Positions 24,398 through 33,123 are shown, counted from the first letter of the stretch. The stretch is 64,000 bases of DNA from DATBGO01 sp963840095 (GCA_963840095.1 CAWIXN010000003.1:185664-249663), one strand, 5' to 3'. Notes: generated by a model from the letters alone, not told the origin. Numbers and translations are program-made.

Positions 24398-24675
24398 CGC
24401 CGCGGTCGGCCGTGATCGCCTTCTGGTAGACGGCCCAGGCCGCGGTGAGGTCCTGCCAGGGCAGGCCTACCGGCGCGTAGACCGTTATCTCACTGGCGCC
24501 GCTGCGGCCAGGGCGCTCACCCCGCAGCGCCTGGCCGAAGGTGCCTGCTTCAGTGCGGCGCAGTCCCTCAGAGGCCAGCGCACGCCGGCGCGCCGGAAAC
24601 GTGGCCGAGGGCAGCGATCAGCTCATCGATATCGAGGAGTTCCGTGACGTCAGGGCAGCCGAGGATCACGGTCAT
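24380..24675 (-). pseudogene. Ornithine cyclodeaminase/mu-crystallin family, N- and C-terminal ends only
   Basis: From the ATG at 24675 the minus strand reads MTVILGCPDVTELLDIDELI with AALG, a typical start of this family, then runs into a stop. In another frame (about 24590-24385) comes the family's C-terminus: LRGERPGRSGASEITVYAPV with GLPWQDLTAAWAVYQKA. About 230 residues in the middle, including the Rossmann fold, are missing. So the gene has lost its core and one reading frame. Enzyme family deaminates or reduces amino-acid-like substrates; this copy cannot. Confidence 0.65.
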
Positions 24676-24758
24676 GCCCTGACCATGCACCGTGGACACG
24701 AGCCAGCGGCTGCCCGCCCGGGCATCTCATGAGGCCCGGGCGGGTGCGCTGGAGGCTC

Positions 24759-25298
24759 TCAGGCCGGCTCGTAGGTGACGTGCAGCACGCCTGAACTCAG
24801 CGCGCGGGAACTCAGCAGCTTCAGCGGTATCTGGTCGCCACCGGCGAAGAGGCGCTTGCCGCTGCCCAGCACGACCGGAAAGACGAGCAAGTCGAGCTGG
24901 TCGAGCAGGCCCTGACCCAGCAGCCAGGCCACGAGCGTGCCGCTGCCGCTGACGTTGATGTTCTGGCCCGGCTGCTGCTTGAGCACGGCGATCTGGCCAG
25001 CCACATCCCCGTTAATAAGGAATGAATTCTGCCACTCGGCCTTGTCCAGGGTGCCGGAGACGACCGCCTTCGGGAAGCTGTTCATCGTGGCCGCCATCGG
25101 GTCACCGCTGGTGTCGCCGCTGAAGGCCGCTGCGAAACCCTGATAGGTGATCCGGCCCAGCAGCAGGGTGTCGCCGCCGGCGATCAGCGACCCGACGACC
25201 TGGCCGACGTCATCGCTGAAATAGGGCCCGGTCCACTTTTCTGGCGACTCAACCACGCCGTCCAGCGAGATGAACAGGCCTGCGACGATCTTCCTCAT
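24759..25298 (-). CDS. Dihydrofolate reductase family (RibD C-terminal-like) protein
   Basis: 179 residues from ATG 25298, preceded by GGAGGAG at good spacing. Starts MRKIVAGLFISLDGVVESPE, with LLLGRITYQGFAAAF, GSGTLVAWLLGQGLLDQLDL and FPVVLGSGKRLF, all typical of the YyaP/YwjB-like reductases of the DHFR fold. These bind NADPH; the substrate is unknown. It is divergent from the DGPF/sigma-factor pair, a context in which such reductases are often co-regulated in actinobacteria. Confidence 0.88.
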   Translation of the reverse strand: MRKIVAGLFISLDGVVESPEKWTGPYFSDDVGQVVGSLIAGGDTLLLGRITYQGFAAAFSGDTSGDPMAATMNSFPKAVVSGTLDKAEWQNSFLINGDVAGQIAVLKQQPGQNINVSGSGTLVAWLLGQGLLDQLDLLVFPVVLGSGKRLFAGGDQIPLKLLSSRALSSGVLHVTYEPA

Positions 25299-25540
25299 GA
25301 CGATCTCCTCCGAAGGTAGGGTGCCAGCTGGCTGTCCGGCCGGCCACTTACTGACGCTGCGAACAGGCCGTGGCCGGATCGACACGAGCTACCGGAATTT
25401 TGTTAACGAATTTCGCCCGCCAGCCGTCGCCACCGTGTCGATGTGGCCGCTTGCTGTTCGCAGCACGAGTAGAGAGGCTGAACCGGGCCGGCCTGGACCG
25501 TGCCCGGTACCCGGCCTACGGATCACGGCAGAAGGAGAAA

Positions 25541-25870
25541 ATGACGATGCGGTTCTTGCTGACCACCACGGCCGGCGACGCGCCGGACGAGACGATGATG
25601 GCCGAGATGGGCAGGTTCGTGGAGGAGCTGACCAAGGCCGGCGCGCTGCTCGCGACCGGCGGGCTCGACCCGGCGGGCACGCACATCAGGTCATCCGGCG
25701 GGAAGATCACCCTCACCGACGGCCCGTTCACCGAGGCCAAGGAGGCGATCGTCGGCTTCGCACTGATCGACGTCCGGTCCAAGGAAGAGGCGATCGAGCT
25801 GTCGAGGCGGTTCTGGCAGATCGCCGGCGACGGTGAGGGCGACATCCGCCAGGTTTTCGGCCCGGAGTAG
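25541..25870 (+). CDS. YciI-related DGPF-domain protein
   Basis: 109 residues from ATG 25541 with ribosome site GAAGGAG. Ferredoxin-like YciI fold: MTMRFLLTTTAGDAPDE, then LLATGGLDPAGTHIRSSGGK and the hallmark DGPFTEAKEAIVGFALIDV. The family is the regular partner of ECF42 sigma factors, and indeed the sigma factor gene follows 149 bp downstream on the same strand. Function in the pair is unsettled; it may pass a signal to the sigma factor. Confidence 0.92.
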   Translation: MTMRFLLTTTAGDAPDETMMAEMGRFVEELTKAGALLATGGLDPAGTHIRSSGGKITLTDGPFTEAKEAIVGFALIDVRSKEEAIELSRRFWQIAGDGEGDIRQVFGPE

Positions 25871-25891
25871 CCGCGCCTAACGCCAGGCTGT

Positions 25892-25931
25892 CCGCCGCCC
25901 GCATCGGCGAGGTTCCCGGCTCGGGCGGCGG
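25892..25931 (+). terminator. Possible hairpin between the DGPF gene and the sigma factor gene
   Basis: CCGCCGCCCG and CGGGCGGCGG are perfectly complementary across a 20-nt loop. It may attenuate transcription between the two partner genes. Confidence 0.4.
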
Positions 25932-26019
25932 GCTGCATCGGCCAAGCTCTCGGCCGCGGTGACGGCCGTGACCGGGAGCGGCTTGCGTCGCGACCGGTGA
26001 TGATGCTCTGATCGGCTGC

Positions 26020-27297
26020 GTGACGGCTTCCGATGCGCAGCGCGCGATCGAGGCGGTCTGGCGGCTGGAGTCGGCGCGGATTATCGCTGGTCTGACCAGG
26101 ATCGTCCGCGACGTCGGCCTGGCCGAGGAACTCGCCCAGGACGCCCTGGTCGCCGCGCTCGAGGAGTGGCCGTGCGCGGGCATCCCGGCTAACCCGGGCG
26201 GCTGGCTGATGCTCACCGCCAAGCATCGAGCGATCGACCGGCTCCGCAGGAACGACCGGCTGGAGCGCAAGCTCGAAGAGCTGGGTCACGAGGCCGCGAC
26301 GCGGCAGGAGATGGCCGCCTTCAGCGGCGAGGCGGACTTCGACATGGTCTTCGATGAAGATGTCGTCGAAGACGACTTGCTGCGGCTGATGTTCATCTCC
26401 TGCCACCCGGTGCTGGCCACCGAGGCCCGGATCGCGCTCACCCTCCGGCTGCTCGGCGGCCTGACGACACAGGAGATCGCCCGTGCCTTCCTGGCCTCGG
26501 AGCAGACGGTCGCCCAGCGGATCGTGCGGGCCAAACGGACCCTGGCCGCCGAGCGGATCGGCTTCGAGGTTCCGCCGCAGGCCGAACGCACCGCCCGGCT
26601 GGAGTCGGTCCTCGAGGTCATCTACCTGATCTTCAACGAGGGGTACGCGGCGACCGCCGGGGATGGCTGGACGCGCCCGGCGCTGTGCCAGGAGGCGCTG
26701 CGGCTGGGCCGGATCTTGGGCGGGCTCGCGCCGGACGAGCCGGAGGTCCACGGCCTGGTCGCGCTGATGGAGATCCAGGCCTCCCGGTTGCGGGCCCGGA
26801 TCGGCCCGGACGGACAGCCCATTCCGATCCTCGAGCAGAACCGCGGCCGCTGGGATCAGCTGCTGATCCGGCGTGGCTTCGCCTCCCTGCTGCGCTGCGA
26901 GCAGCTCGGCCGCCCGCCCGGCCCGTACCTGGTGCAGGCCGCGATCGCCGCCTGCCATGCCCGGGCGGCTAGCGCGGAGCAAACCGACTGGGCGGGCATC
27001 GCGGCGCTGTATGAGCTGCTGGCCAGGCTCACGCCCTCCCCGGTGGTGGAGCTGAACCGGGCCGTCGCGGTCGGCATGGCGTTTGGCCCGGACCGGGGCC
27101 TGCAGCTGGTCGATGCGCTGACCGCCGAGCCCGCCCTGCGCGACTATCATCTGCTGCCCAGCGTGCGCGGTGACCTACTGTCCAGGCTCGGCCGCAGCGC
27201 CGAGGCCAGCCAGGAGTTCTCCCGCGCGGCCGCACTGGCCAGGAACGCGGCCGAGCGCACAGTCCTGCTCCAGCGTGCCGCCGCCTGCGCGAGCTGA
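26020..27297 (+). CDS. ECF42-type RNA polymerase sigma factor with C-terminal DUF6596/TPR-like domain
   Basis: 425 residues from GTG 26020. Region 2 at residues 10-75 (VGLAEELAQDALVAALEEWP, then KHRAIDRLRRNDR), region 4 at about 125-180 with an HTH in LTTQEIARAFLASEQTVAQR, then a long helical C-terminal domain (VIYLIFNEGYAAT onward) that distinguishes ECF42 from ordinary ECF factors and has helical repeats. No anti-sigma gene is adjacent; in this group the extension and the DGPF partner are thought to replace it. Directs RNA polymerase to its own regulon, probably including the DGPF gene. Confidence 0.9.
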   Translation: MTASDAQRAIEAVWRLESARIIAGLTRIVRDVGLAEELAQDALVAALEEWPCAGIPANPGGWLMLTAKHRAIDRLRRNDRLERKLEELGHEAATRQEMAAFSGEADFDMVFDEDVVEDDLLRLMFISCHPVLATEARIALTLRLLGGLTTQEIARAFLASEQTVAQRIVRAKRTLAAERIGFEVPPQAERTARLESVLEVIYLIFNEGYAATAGDGWTRPALCQEALRLGRILGGLAPDEPEVHGLVALMEIQASRLRARIGPDGQPIPILEQNRGRWDQLLIRRGFASLLRCEQLGRPPGPYLVQAAIAACHARAASAEQTDWAGIAALYELLARLTPSPVVELNRAVAVGMAFGPDRGLQLVDALTAEPALRDYHLLPSVRGDLLSRLGRSAEASQEFSRAAALARNAAERTVLLQRAAACAS

Positions 27298-27505
27298 CCC
27301 CATCAGCCGAGGTAGGGGCGCCGCTCACGCTGCACCGAGATCCATGCCCGCCCGCAGCTGCAGGCGAATCGCGTGCCTCGTTCGGCGTCGTGAGGATGAA
27401 CAGCGCTGCGCCAGGCCGACCGGGCCGGGCGGCGTCCCGCCCAGCATCAGCCGGGCACCATGGTCGACGGCCCCGCCGCACCTTGTCTTGCACCTTCTCT
27501 TGCAC

Positions 27506-27628
27506 CGCGAGATCGGGCAGCAACTGTACCTATCGCCGCGGACCATCGGCTCGGATCTCTACCGGATCTTCCCCCAGCGCGACATCACCGCGCGGGCCCA
27601 GCTGGCCTCCCGGCTCGACCTGGCCTGA
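27506..27628 (+). pseudogene. LuxR-type helix-turn-helix C-terminal remnant
   Basis: REIGQQLYLSPRTIGSDLYR then IFPQRDITARAQLASRLDLA and a TGA: the recognition helix and last helix of a LuxR (GerE) domain, as in large LuxR regulators. The first HTH helix and everything upstream is absent; the preceding 200 bp (27298-27505) has no continuing frame that I recognise. Confidence 0.6.
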
Positions 27629-27758
27629 CCGCATGATCCGGTGTCCACCGTCCCGGGTCACCGGCTGACCTTCCGGGTCATCGCCGGCTGCTAGGAGTCA
27701 AACGTCCCTGGCGGGCCTGACAACCGGACGACGCGGCGGGGGGAACCGCGTCCTGCGG

Positions 27759-28543
27759 CTAGCTCATGGTGAGGCCGCCGCTGACGCTGACCGTCTGCCC
27801 GGTGATAAAGGCTGCGTCGTCGGACGCGAGGAAGGCCACCGCGGCAGCGACGTCGGCGGGCTCGGCTAGGCGGCGCAGTGGGATGGCCCGGATGAGTGCC
27901 TCCCGCAGCTTCGGGTCATCGCCGCCGAGCGAGGCAAACAGCGCGGTATTGGCCGGACCGGGGCAGACACAGTTGGCGGTGACCTGGTGGCGGGCCATTT
28001 CGCGGGCGGTCGCTTTGGTGAAGGCAATCACCCCGCCCTTCGCCGCGGAGTACACGGCCTCGCCCGACGAGCCGACCCGGCCAGCGTCGGAGGCGATGTT
28101 CACCACCCTTCCGCGGCCCTGCTCGGCCATGATCGGGAGCACCGCCTTCGAGGTGTTGAGCACGCCGTAGAGGTTGATCCGGATGATCCGGTCCCAGTCG
28201 GCCGGGTCGGACCCGGTGAACGGGCCCGCCTTGTCCCATCCGGCGTTGTTGACCAGCACGTCGATATGCCCGAACTGGCTCATCACCCGGCCGGTCATCG
28301 CGGTCACGGACCCCGTAGAGGTGACGTCGGTGGCCACGGCGATGGCAGTCTGCCGTTGCTGGTGCCGCCGTTGCTGGTGCCGCCGTTGCTGGCACTGCCG
28401 CTGATGGCGCGGGCGGTCCGGCTGGCCGCGTCCTCGTCAATGTCGGTGACGACCACCGTGGCTCCTTCGGCGGCGAGCCTTTCTGCGATCGCCCGGCCGA
28501 TGCCCTGCCCGGCGCCGGTCACTACGGCGATTTTCTCGTTCAT
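27759..28543 (-). pseudogene. Short-chain dehydrogenase (SDR), frameshifted in a repeat
   Basis: First frame from ATG 28543: MNEKIAVVTGAGQGIGRAIA (cofactor loop) through VVVTDIDEDAA, then Ser-Asn-Gly-Gly-Thr repeats. At about 28345 the frame changes; the second frame resumes with MATDVTSTGSV and carries IDVLVNNAGW, VVNIASDAGRVGSSGEAVYS with Tyr-x3-Lys (YSAAK), and the usual end ASDDAAFITGQTVSVSGGLT. The shift is inside a 15-bp tandem repeat (28345-28400), a natural slippage site. Joined, it is a normal 250-260-residue SDR of the acetoacetyl-CoA-reductase/BDH type. Inactive unless slippage or a sequencing error accounts for it. Confidence 0.75.
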
Positions 28544-28805
28544 GTTCCTCAATGTTCATGCCCTCTCGCAGTGGCGGGACTACCGCGCGTACGCGCGATC
28601 CGCAGATGCGGCGATAACCAGCGGCGCCACGACCAGGCGCAGACGACGTCGATGTGCCTGACCATAAGGGTCTCGAGGGCCGCCCGGCGAGTGCGCAGCG
28701 GTGCGGGCCAGGGCCATCGGCCGGCGGCAGGCCCGTCCTGGCGGCTGTTTCTGCGGCTGTTTTTCCCGCTGTGCCGGTGCCTGTTTCTGCCGCCGCGTCT
28801 GAGGG
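28544..28805. other. Intergenic region, left part
   Basis: No ORF with convincing protein character. A short run of CGGCTGTTT-type direct repeats lies at about 28740-28760. Confidence 0.35.
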
Positions 28806-28862
28806 CCGAGTGAATCCGGGAATTGGTACGGAAACCCCGTACCAATTCCCGGATTCACTCGG
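28806..28862. repeat. Perfect 26-bp inverted repeat
   Basis: CCGAGTGAATCCGGGAATTG plus GTACGG is followed by the 5-nt loop AAACC and then its exact complement. All 26 positions pair. It is isolated: 263 bp from the SDR start and about 300 bp from the DinB gene, so it is not a simple gene-end terminator. The arms are AT-richer than the genome. Confidence 0.9.
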
Positions 28863-29160
28863 CGTGCGGAGCGCCCGAGTCGGCCAGGATTCCCCTCGGC
28901 GGCATCGTCTATCTGCTCATCGGCCGGGTCTGGGCGCGGAACGCGGCCCGCTGAACAAGCCAGCACCAGCCACCACATTGTGCAACGGGCTGCGGCTGTC
29001 CGGGTTAGTCATATGACGCATCAGGAGGGCGTCCGCACTCCGGCGGGCCAGTCGCGCGAGAGCCCAGGGGCAGGCCACGACTTATCGGAGACGGGACGGT
29101 GTGCCCCTGGCGCCGGCACCGGGTGGTGGACGTGTGGGCAGGGCCGGGCATCCTGGTGCG
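28863..29160. other. Intergenic region, right part
   Basis: About 300 bp upstream of the DinB gene. I see no supported gene, only the presumed DinB promoter; no clear ribosome site is present before the ATG at 29161. Confidence 0.35.
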
Positions 29161-29679
29161 ATGACCTGGATAGCGCCGAAACCGCCCGTCCTCTCCGACG
29201 GGCCCACCTCCGGAGAGGACCGACCGATCCTGGAGGGATACCTGGCCTGGCAGCGCAGCACGCTGCTGAACATCTGCGCCGGGCTGACCGGCGTGCAGCT
29301 CGCCGAGCGCGCCGTGCCGACCTCGAGCCTGTCGCTGCTGGGGCTGGTCCGCCATCTGGCCAAGGTGGAGCGGATCTGGTTCCGGCAGCGAGCCGCCGCC
29401 CAGCCGGTGCCCCCCATGCATGACCCGGCCCAGGGCAAAGATGCCGATTTCAACGATCTGGATCCGGCCTTGGCTGAGCGCGACTTCGCCAGGTACGAAC
29501 AGGAGTGCAGGCTCGCCGACGCTGCCGTGGCCGGCCCGGCGTTCGACGACACGTTCATCCTGGACGGCGAGCCGTTTTCGCTGCGCATGGTCTACATCCA
29601 CATGATCGCCGAGTACGCCCGCCACAACGGGCACGCCGACCTGGTTCGCGAGGCCATCGACGGGACGACCGGGCGGTAA
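29161..29679 (+). CDS. DinB family protein (DUF664 type)
   Basis: 172 residues from ATG 29161. Four-helix DinB/YfiT fold: RPILEGYLAWQRSTLLNICA, SLLGLVRHLAKVERIWFRQR, FILDGEPFSLRMVYIHMIAE and YARHNGHADLVREAIDG. The three His expected for a metal site (RHLAK, HMIAE, HNGHADL) are present. In actinobacteria this family includes mycothiol-dependent transferases, so a thiol-conjugation or detoxification role is likely. It is convergent with the PadR gene (38 bp apart). Confidence 0.88.
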   Translation: MTWIAPKPPVLSDGPTSGEDRPILEGYLAWQRSTLLNICAGLTGVQLAERAVPTSSLSLLGLVRHLAKVERIWFRQRAAAQPVPPMHDPAQGKDADFNDLDPALAERDFARYEQECRLADAAVAGPAFDDTFILDGEPFSLRMVYIHMIAEYARHNGHADLVREAIDGTTGR

Positions 29680-29717
29680 GCGCCGCCGGCAGTGCCGGCT
29701 GACGACTCTGCTCCGCG

Positions 29718-30275
29718 CTAGCCTGATCGCACGGCGGCGCCATGACCGGGCGGGCCGGCGCGGGTGATGTCATCGAGAAAGCTCAGGGTGGCCGCGGCGG
29801 TGGCCCGGCGCCAGGCCAGCAGAGTCGAGTCGAAGCCGTGGCGCTCGGGCCGTTCCGCCGTGATGGCCCTGGCGATCGGCTCTAGGGCGGCCTTCTGGCG
29901 CTTCAGCAGGTCGGTGGGGTCCCTTCCGGCGCGGTCCAGGAGGGCCAGCTTGATCAGCAGATGGGAGCGGACATCGCGGACATGCGCTACGGGCGTGTCC
30001 AGCCAGCCCGCCGCCGCCTCCCGCCCGCTGGGAGTGACGGTGTAGAGGGTTCGCTGCGGCCCGCGGCCGGATTCCACGGTATCCGGGGTGATGAGCCCGG
30101 CCTCCACCAGGCGGCCGATCGCCCGGTAGACGATGGGCCTGCGGATCTGCCAGATCCGGCCGAGTTCGCCGTCGGCCGCGGTGAGCTGGGCGATGGCGAA
30201 GCCATGAGCAGGCCGTTCGGCGAGGACAGCGAGCACGGTCCACTCCGCCAGCGACAATGATGGCTCCGCCGTCAT
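29718..30275 (-). CDS. PadR-family transcriptional regulator
   Basis: 185 residues from ATG 30275. N-terminal winged helix (SLAEWTVLAVLAERPAHGFA, IVYRAIGRLVEAGLI, RTLYTVTPSGREAA) and C-terminal Vir-type dimerisation helices (SHLLIKLALLDRAGRDPTD). PadR proteins repress genes for stress or multidrug resistance, often divergent or adjacent; here the divergent neighbour is the zinc-finger regulator. A 14-G homopolymer lies in the shared promoter region. Confidence 0.88.
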   Translation of the reverse strand: MTAEPSLSLAEWTVLAVLAERPAHGFAIAQLTAADGELGRIWQIRRPIVYRAIGRLVEAGLITPDTVESGRGPQRTLYTVTPSGREAAAGWLDTPVAHVRDVRSHLLIKLALLDRAGRDPTDLLKRQKAALEPIARAITAERPERHGFDSTLLAWRRATAAATLSFLDDITRAGPPGHGAAVRSG

Positions 30276-30356
30276 GGTTCCGAGCGTAGCGGCTTGGCCC
30301 GCCAGGCCACGCGAGCCGTCCAGCGGCGGTCGCGTTCGGGACGGACCCAGCTTTGC

Positions 30357-30370
30357 GGGGGGGGGGGGGG
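30357..30370. repeat. G14 homopolymer in a divergent promoter region
   Basis: Fourteen consecutive G on the plus strand, 82 bp upstream of the PadR start and 74 bp upstream of the zinc-finger regulator. Such tracts slip during replication and can tune promoter spacing, though they are also prone to sequencing error. Confidence 0.9.
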
Positions 30371-30443
30371 CGTCGGTGACAGGCACGTCCTGAGTGGGTA
30401 GTCTCGTTGTGACTAGCCAGGTCCCGCCACCGGAAGGCCGGTC

Positions 30444-31532
30444 ATGTCCGCCGACATACCTAACGTGGTGCGCTGGCCGTGGCCGCCCGCGCCGTCGCGG
30501 CGCGCGGGACCCGTCCGCCCCGTGGTCGGCGTGCTAACAGACGGAACACCACTCTATGCGCCCATCGGGGAAGTGGTCGTCAACGGACCGCTGGTGACCT
30601 GTCACCTGTGCGGCCGGACGCTGCGCTCAGTCACCGCCCACCTGCGCGCGCACGGCTGGACCAAGGAGACCTACTGCGAGGCGTTCGGCCTGGAACGGGG
30701 CCAGTCGCTGGAGGGACCAGACACCCGCAAGCTCCGCGCCGCTGCTTTTTCTTCTCGGCTGGTCTTCGAGGCCGCCGTCCGGGAGGGCAGCGCGGCGGGA
30801 CGGGCCCGGGCCCGGGCCGGTGATCTCGCCCGCGACGCTGCCACGGCGGCAGCCGGCCGTGGCCACCCGGATCAGCGTCGCAGGAAAGCCCGGCAAGCCC
30901 GGGCCGCGGGCGCGCCCAACGCGGGCATCGCCCGGGCGAACTCCGAGCATGCCCGTCGGCGACTGGCTCGCGTAGCCGCTGCGGTAGCTGAGCGCCACGG
31001 ATACCCGGACATCGCGGCGTTCGTCCTGGCCCGGATCGCCGACGGGGCCAGCCTGGCGGCCATCAGCCGGGAGGCCGGGCTGCACAAGGACTGGTTCTCG
31101 CGTCACCTCGGCGACGTCGACCCGGCTGCGGCCCGGGCCGTGACGCTCGCCGTCCGGCAGCGCCCGGACCCGTGGGATGGCCGGTGGCTGCTTGCGGTGA
31201 GCGCGCTCGGATTCCGCGACGTGCCCAGCTATCTGCGTGAACGCCACATCGTGCAGCATCGCACCGTCAACGTGATCGCGGCCGAGGTCGGCGTGGCCCA
31301 CCACACCGTCGAGTCCGCGCTGCGCCGTCATGGGCTGGCCAGGACGGCGCACGCCGCGAAACGCCACGACGCCCGCGAGCGCGCCGCCCAGGTGGCCGGA
31401 CGCTTGGGCTTCGACAGCATCGCGGGCTACGTCACCGAGCGCCGGGCGTCCGGCTGGACCTGGCAGGCCATGTGCGCGGAGTCGGGGCAGCCCCAGTCCT
31501 GGCTGCGGCGGCAGGCGCAGCCAGGAAGCTAA
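30444..31532 (+). CDS. MucR/Ros-like zinc-finger DNA-binding protein with repeated HTH segments
   Basis: 362 residues. A MucR-like zinc finger at about residues 50-80: VTCHLCGRTLRSVTAHLRAH then GWTKETYCEAFGLERGQSL, with Cys-x2-Cys and two His. The rest is helical and basic and contains three segments that look like helix-turn-helix units (AFVLARIADGASLAAISREA; ERHIVQHRTVNVIAAEVGVA; TERRASGWTWQAMCAESGQP), spaced about 75 residues. The finger-plus-multi-HTH design suggests a sequence-specific DNA binder; no enzymatic motif is seen. Similar proteins are scattered in actinobacteria without assigned function. Starts at ATG 30444 with GGAAGG-like site upstream. Confidence 0.7.
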   Translation: MSADIPNVVRWPWPPAPSRRAGPVRPVVGVLTDGTPLYAPIGEVVVNGPLVTCHLCGRTLRSVTAHLRAHGWTKETYCEAFGLERGQSLEGPDTRKLRAAAFSSRLVFEAAVREGSAAGRARARAGDLARDAATAAAGRGHPDQRRRKARQARAAGAPNAGIARANSEHARRRLARVAAAVAERHGYPDIAAFVLARIADGASLAAISREAGLHKDWFSRHLGDVDPAAARAVTLAVRQRPDPWDGRWLLAVSALGFRDVPSYLRERHIVQHRTVNVIAAEVGVAHHTVESALRRHGLARTAHAAKRHDARERAAQVAGRLGFDSIAGYVTERRASGWTWQAMCAESGQPQSWLRRQAQPGS

Positions 31533-31728
31533 CCGTGCCTGGCGGACCATAGCGTGGCGGGCCATAGCGTGGCGGGCCCGCCCGGCGGACCACCGCGTGG
31601 TGGGCCCGCGCCTGGGCTGCGTCCCGTGGGCATGACGCGCCCCGGGGACGGGGGTGCCGGGCGCCGGGTAATCCTGCGGCTAGCGTGGGTAGGTCAACGC
31701 TGTCGATCACCTCATGGGGGCCGAAGTC

Positions 31729-31938
31729 ATGCAACTCAGCGCGCGAAACCAGATCCCAGCCACGGTGACCCGGGTCCACGCAGGGGAGGCCATCGCCAAC
31801 GTGGAGCTGGACGCGGACGGCGTGCGCCTGGTGGCCTCGATCACCGTGGAGGCTGTCAACCAGCTCGGCCTGGCCGAGGGCAGCCAGGTCGTCGCGGTGA
31901 TCAAGGCGTCAGACGTGATCGTCGCCACCCGCGACTAA
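31729..31938 (+). CDS. Molybdenum-pterin binding protein (single Mop domain), copy 1
   Basis: 69 residues from ATG 31729 (an ATG 15 bp upstream is possible). MQLSARNQIPATVTRVHAGE, then VRLVASITVEAVNQLGLAEG and AVIKASDVIVATRD: the complete Mop/TOBE fold that binds molybdate as an oligomer (molbindin). It precedes modABC by 264 bp; a paralogue follows modC. Its last codons and the following 40 bp form a 19-bp tandem repeat (CCCGCGACTAAGATCCGGG type, three copies). Intracellular molybdate storage or buffering. Confidence 0.88.
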   Translation: MQLSARNQIPATVTRVHAGEAIANVELDADGVRLVASITVEAVNQLGLAEGSQVVAVIKASDVIVATRD

Positions 31939-32202
31939 GATCCGGGCCCGCGACTGAGGCCGGGCCCGCGACTGAGATCCGGGCCGCGCGAGGCCGAGCC
32001 TGCGGCGGTACCCGAACTGGGCGCCCGCCTGCCGGTCGGCGACCGGCCGCCGCGGGCGATATTGCGAAACGACGCCGTCCCGGAATTCTGCGCCGGGCCG
32101 TTACCTTGCCCCAAAACCAGCGACTACTCAGTGCTACCGAATGTTACTTAGCGAAGTTGGCCGGGTAGGCACTCTGAGACTATCGGGGCGAGGGGACCAG
32201 AC

Positions 32203-33123
32203 ATGAAACGGAGCCGTGGGCTGATCCGGCCTCACCGACGGAGCCGGGCATGGCCGCCTTCCCGGCATCCCGCGCGAGGTGGTCTGGCCCGGCCGGGCGA
32301 TGCTGCGCCGGAGCGGTCTGTGGATCGGCGTCCCGTCGGCCGGCCAGGCATCGGCATCGCCATGGCCGCGCTGCTGGCGCTGGTGCTGGCGGCGTGCGGG
32401 TCGTCGGGAAGCAGCGCATCGGGCCAGTCCAGCGGGAAGCTCACCGGTACCGTCATCGTGTTCGCGGCCGCCTCGCTGAACAGCGCTTTCGACAAGATCG
32501 GCAGCCAGTTCGAGAAGGCCCACCCGGGCGTCACGGTGAAGTTCAGCTACGCAGGCAGTTCGTCCATCGCGACGCAGATCAAGCAGGGGGCGCCCGCCGA
32601 TGTCTTCGCCTCGGCCAACGGGCAGAACATGACCACGGTCACCGACGACGCCCTCGCGTCCGGCACGCCCAAGGTGTTCGCCCGCAACAAGCTGGAGATC
32701 ATGGTCGCGGCGGGCAACCCGATGCACATCAAATCCGTCAGCGACCTGGCGGCCAATGGGGTCAAGGTGGCGGTCTGCGCCCCGGCCGTTCCCTGCGGGA
32801 GCTACTCCGCGCAGGTGTTCAAGAAGGCCGGCGTGACCGTCAAGCCGGTCAGCGAGGAAACCAGTGTCAGCTCCGTGGTCACCAAGGTGTCGCTAGGCGA
32901 GGCGGACGCGGGCATCGTCTACGTGACCGATGTCAAGGCGGCCGGAAGCAAGGTGGCCGGGGTGGCCATCCCAGCCGACCAGAACGTGACCGCCGACTAT
33001 CCGATCGTCGCACTCAAGGACGCGCCGAACCCCGGGGCGGCGGCGGCGTTCGTCAGTTACGTCCTCAGCTCCAGCGGCCGGGACGTGCTCACCAGTTACG
33101 GGTTCCTTCCAGCGGGGCAGTAG
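32203..33123 (+). CDS. modA: Molybdate ABC transporter, substrate-binding lipoprotein
   Basis: 306 residues from ATG 32203 (GAGGGG at good spacing). Basic, unusually long n-region (about 50 residues) then AMAALLALVLAACGSSGS, a lipobox with Cys for lipid anchoring. Mature ModA fold: TVIVFAAASLNSAFDKIGSQ, FSYAGSSSIATQIKQGAPAD, VFASANGQNMTTV and SLGEADAGIVYVTDVKAAG. Captures molybdate or tungstate outside the membrane. First gene of modABC; modB starts 2 bp after its stop. Confidence 0.94.
   Translation: MKRSRGLIRPHRRSRAWPPSRHPARGGLARPGDAAPERSVDRRPVGRPGIGIAMAALLALVLAACGSSGSSASGQSSGKLTGTVIVFAAASLNSAFDKIGSQFEKAHPGVTVKFSYAGSSSIATQIKQGAPADVFASANGQNMTTVTDDALASGTPKVFARNKLEIMVAAGNPMHIKSVSDLAANGVKVAVCAPAVPCGSYSAQVFKKAGVTVKPVSEETSVSSVVTKVSLGEADAGIVYVTDVKAAGSKVAGVAIPADQNVTADYPIVALKDAPNPGAAAAFVSYVLSSSGRDVLTSYGFLPAGQ

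Noticed and set aside
27298..27505. Aldehyde dehydrogenase remnant on the minus strand (DHGARLMLGG)
   Set aside because: Ten similar residues only, no flanking support.
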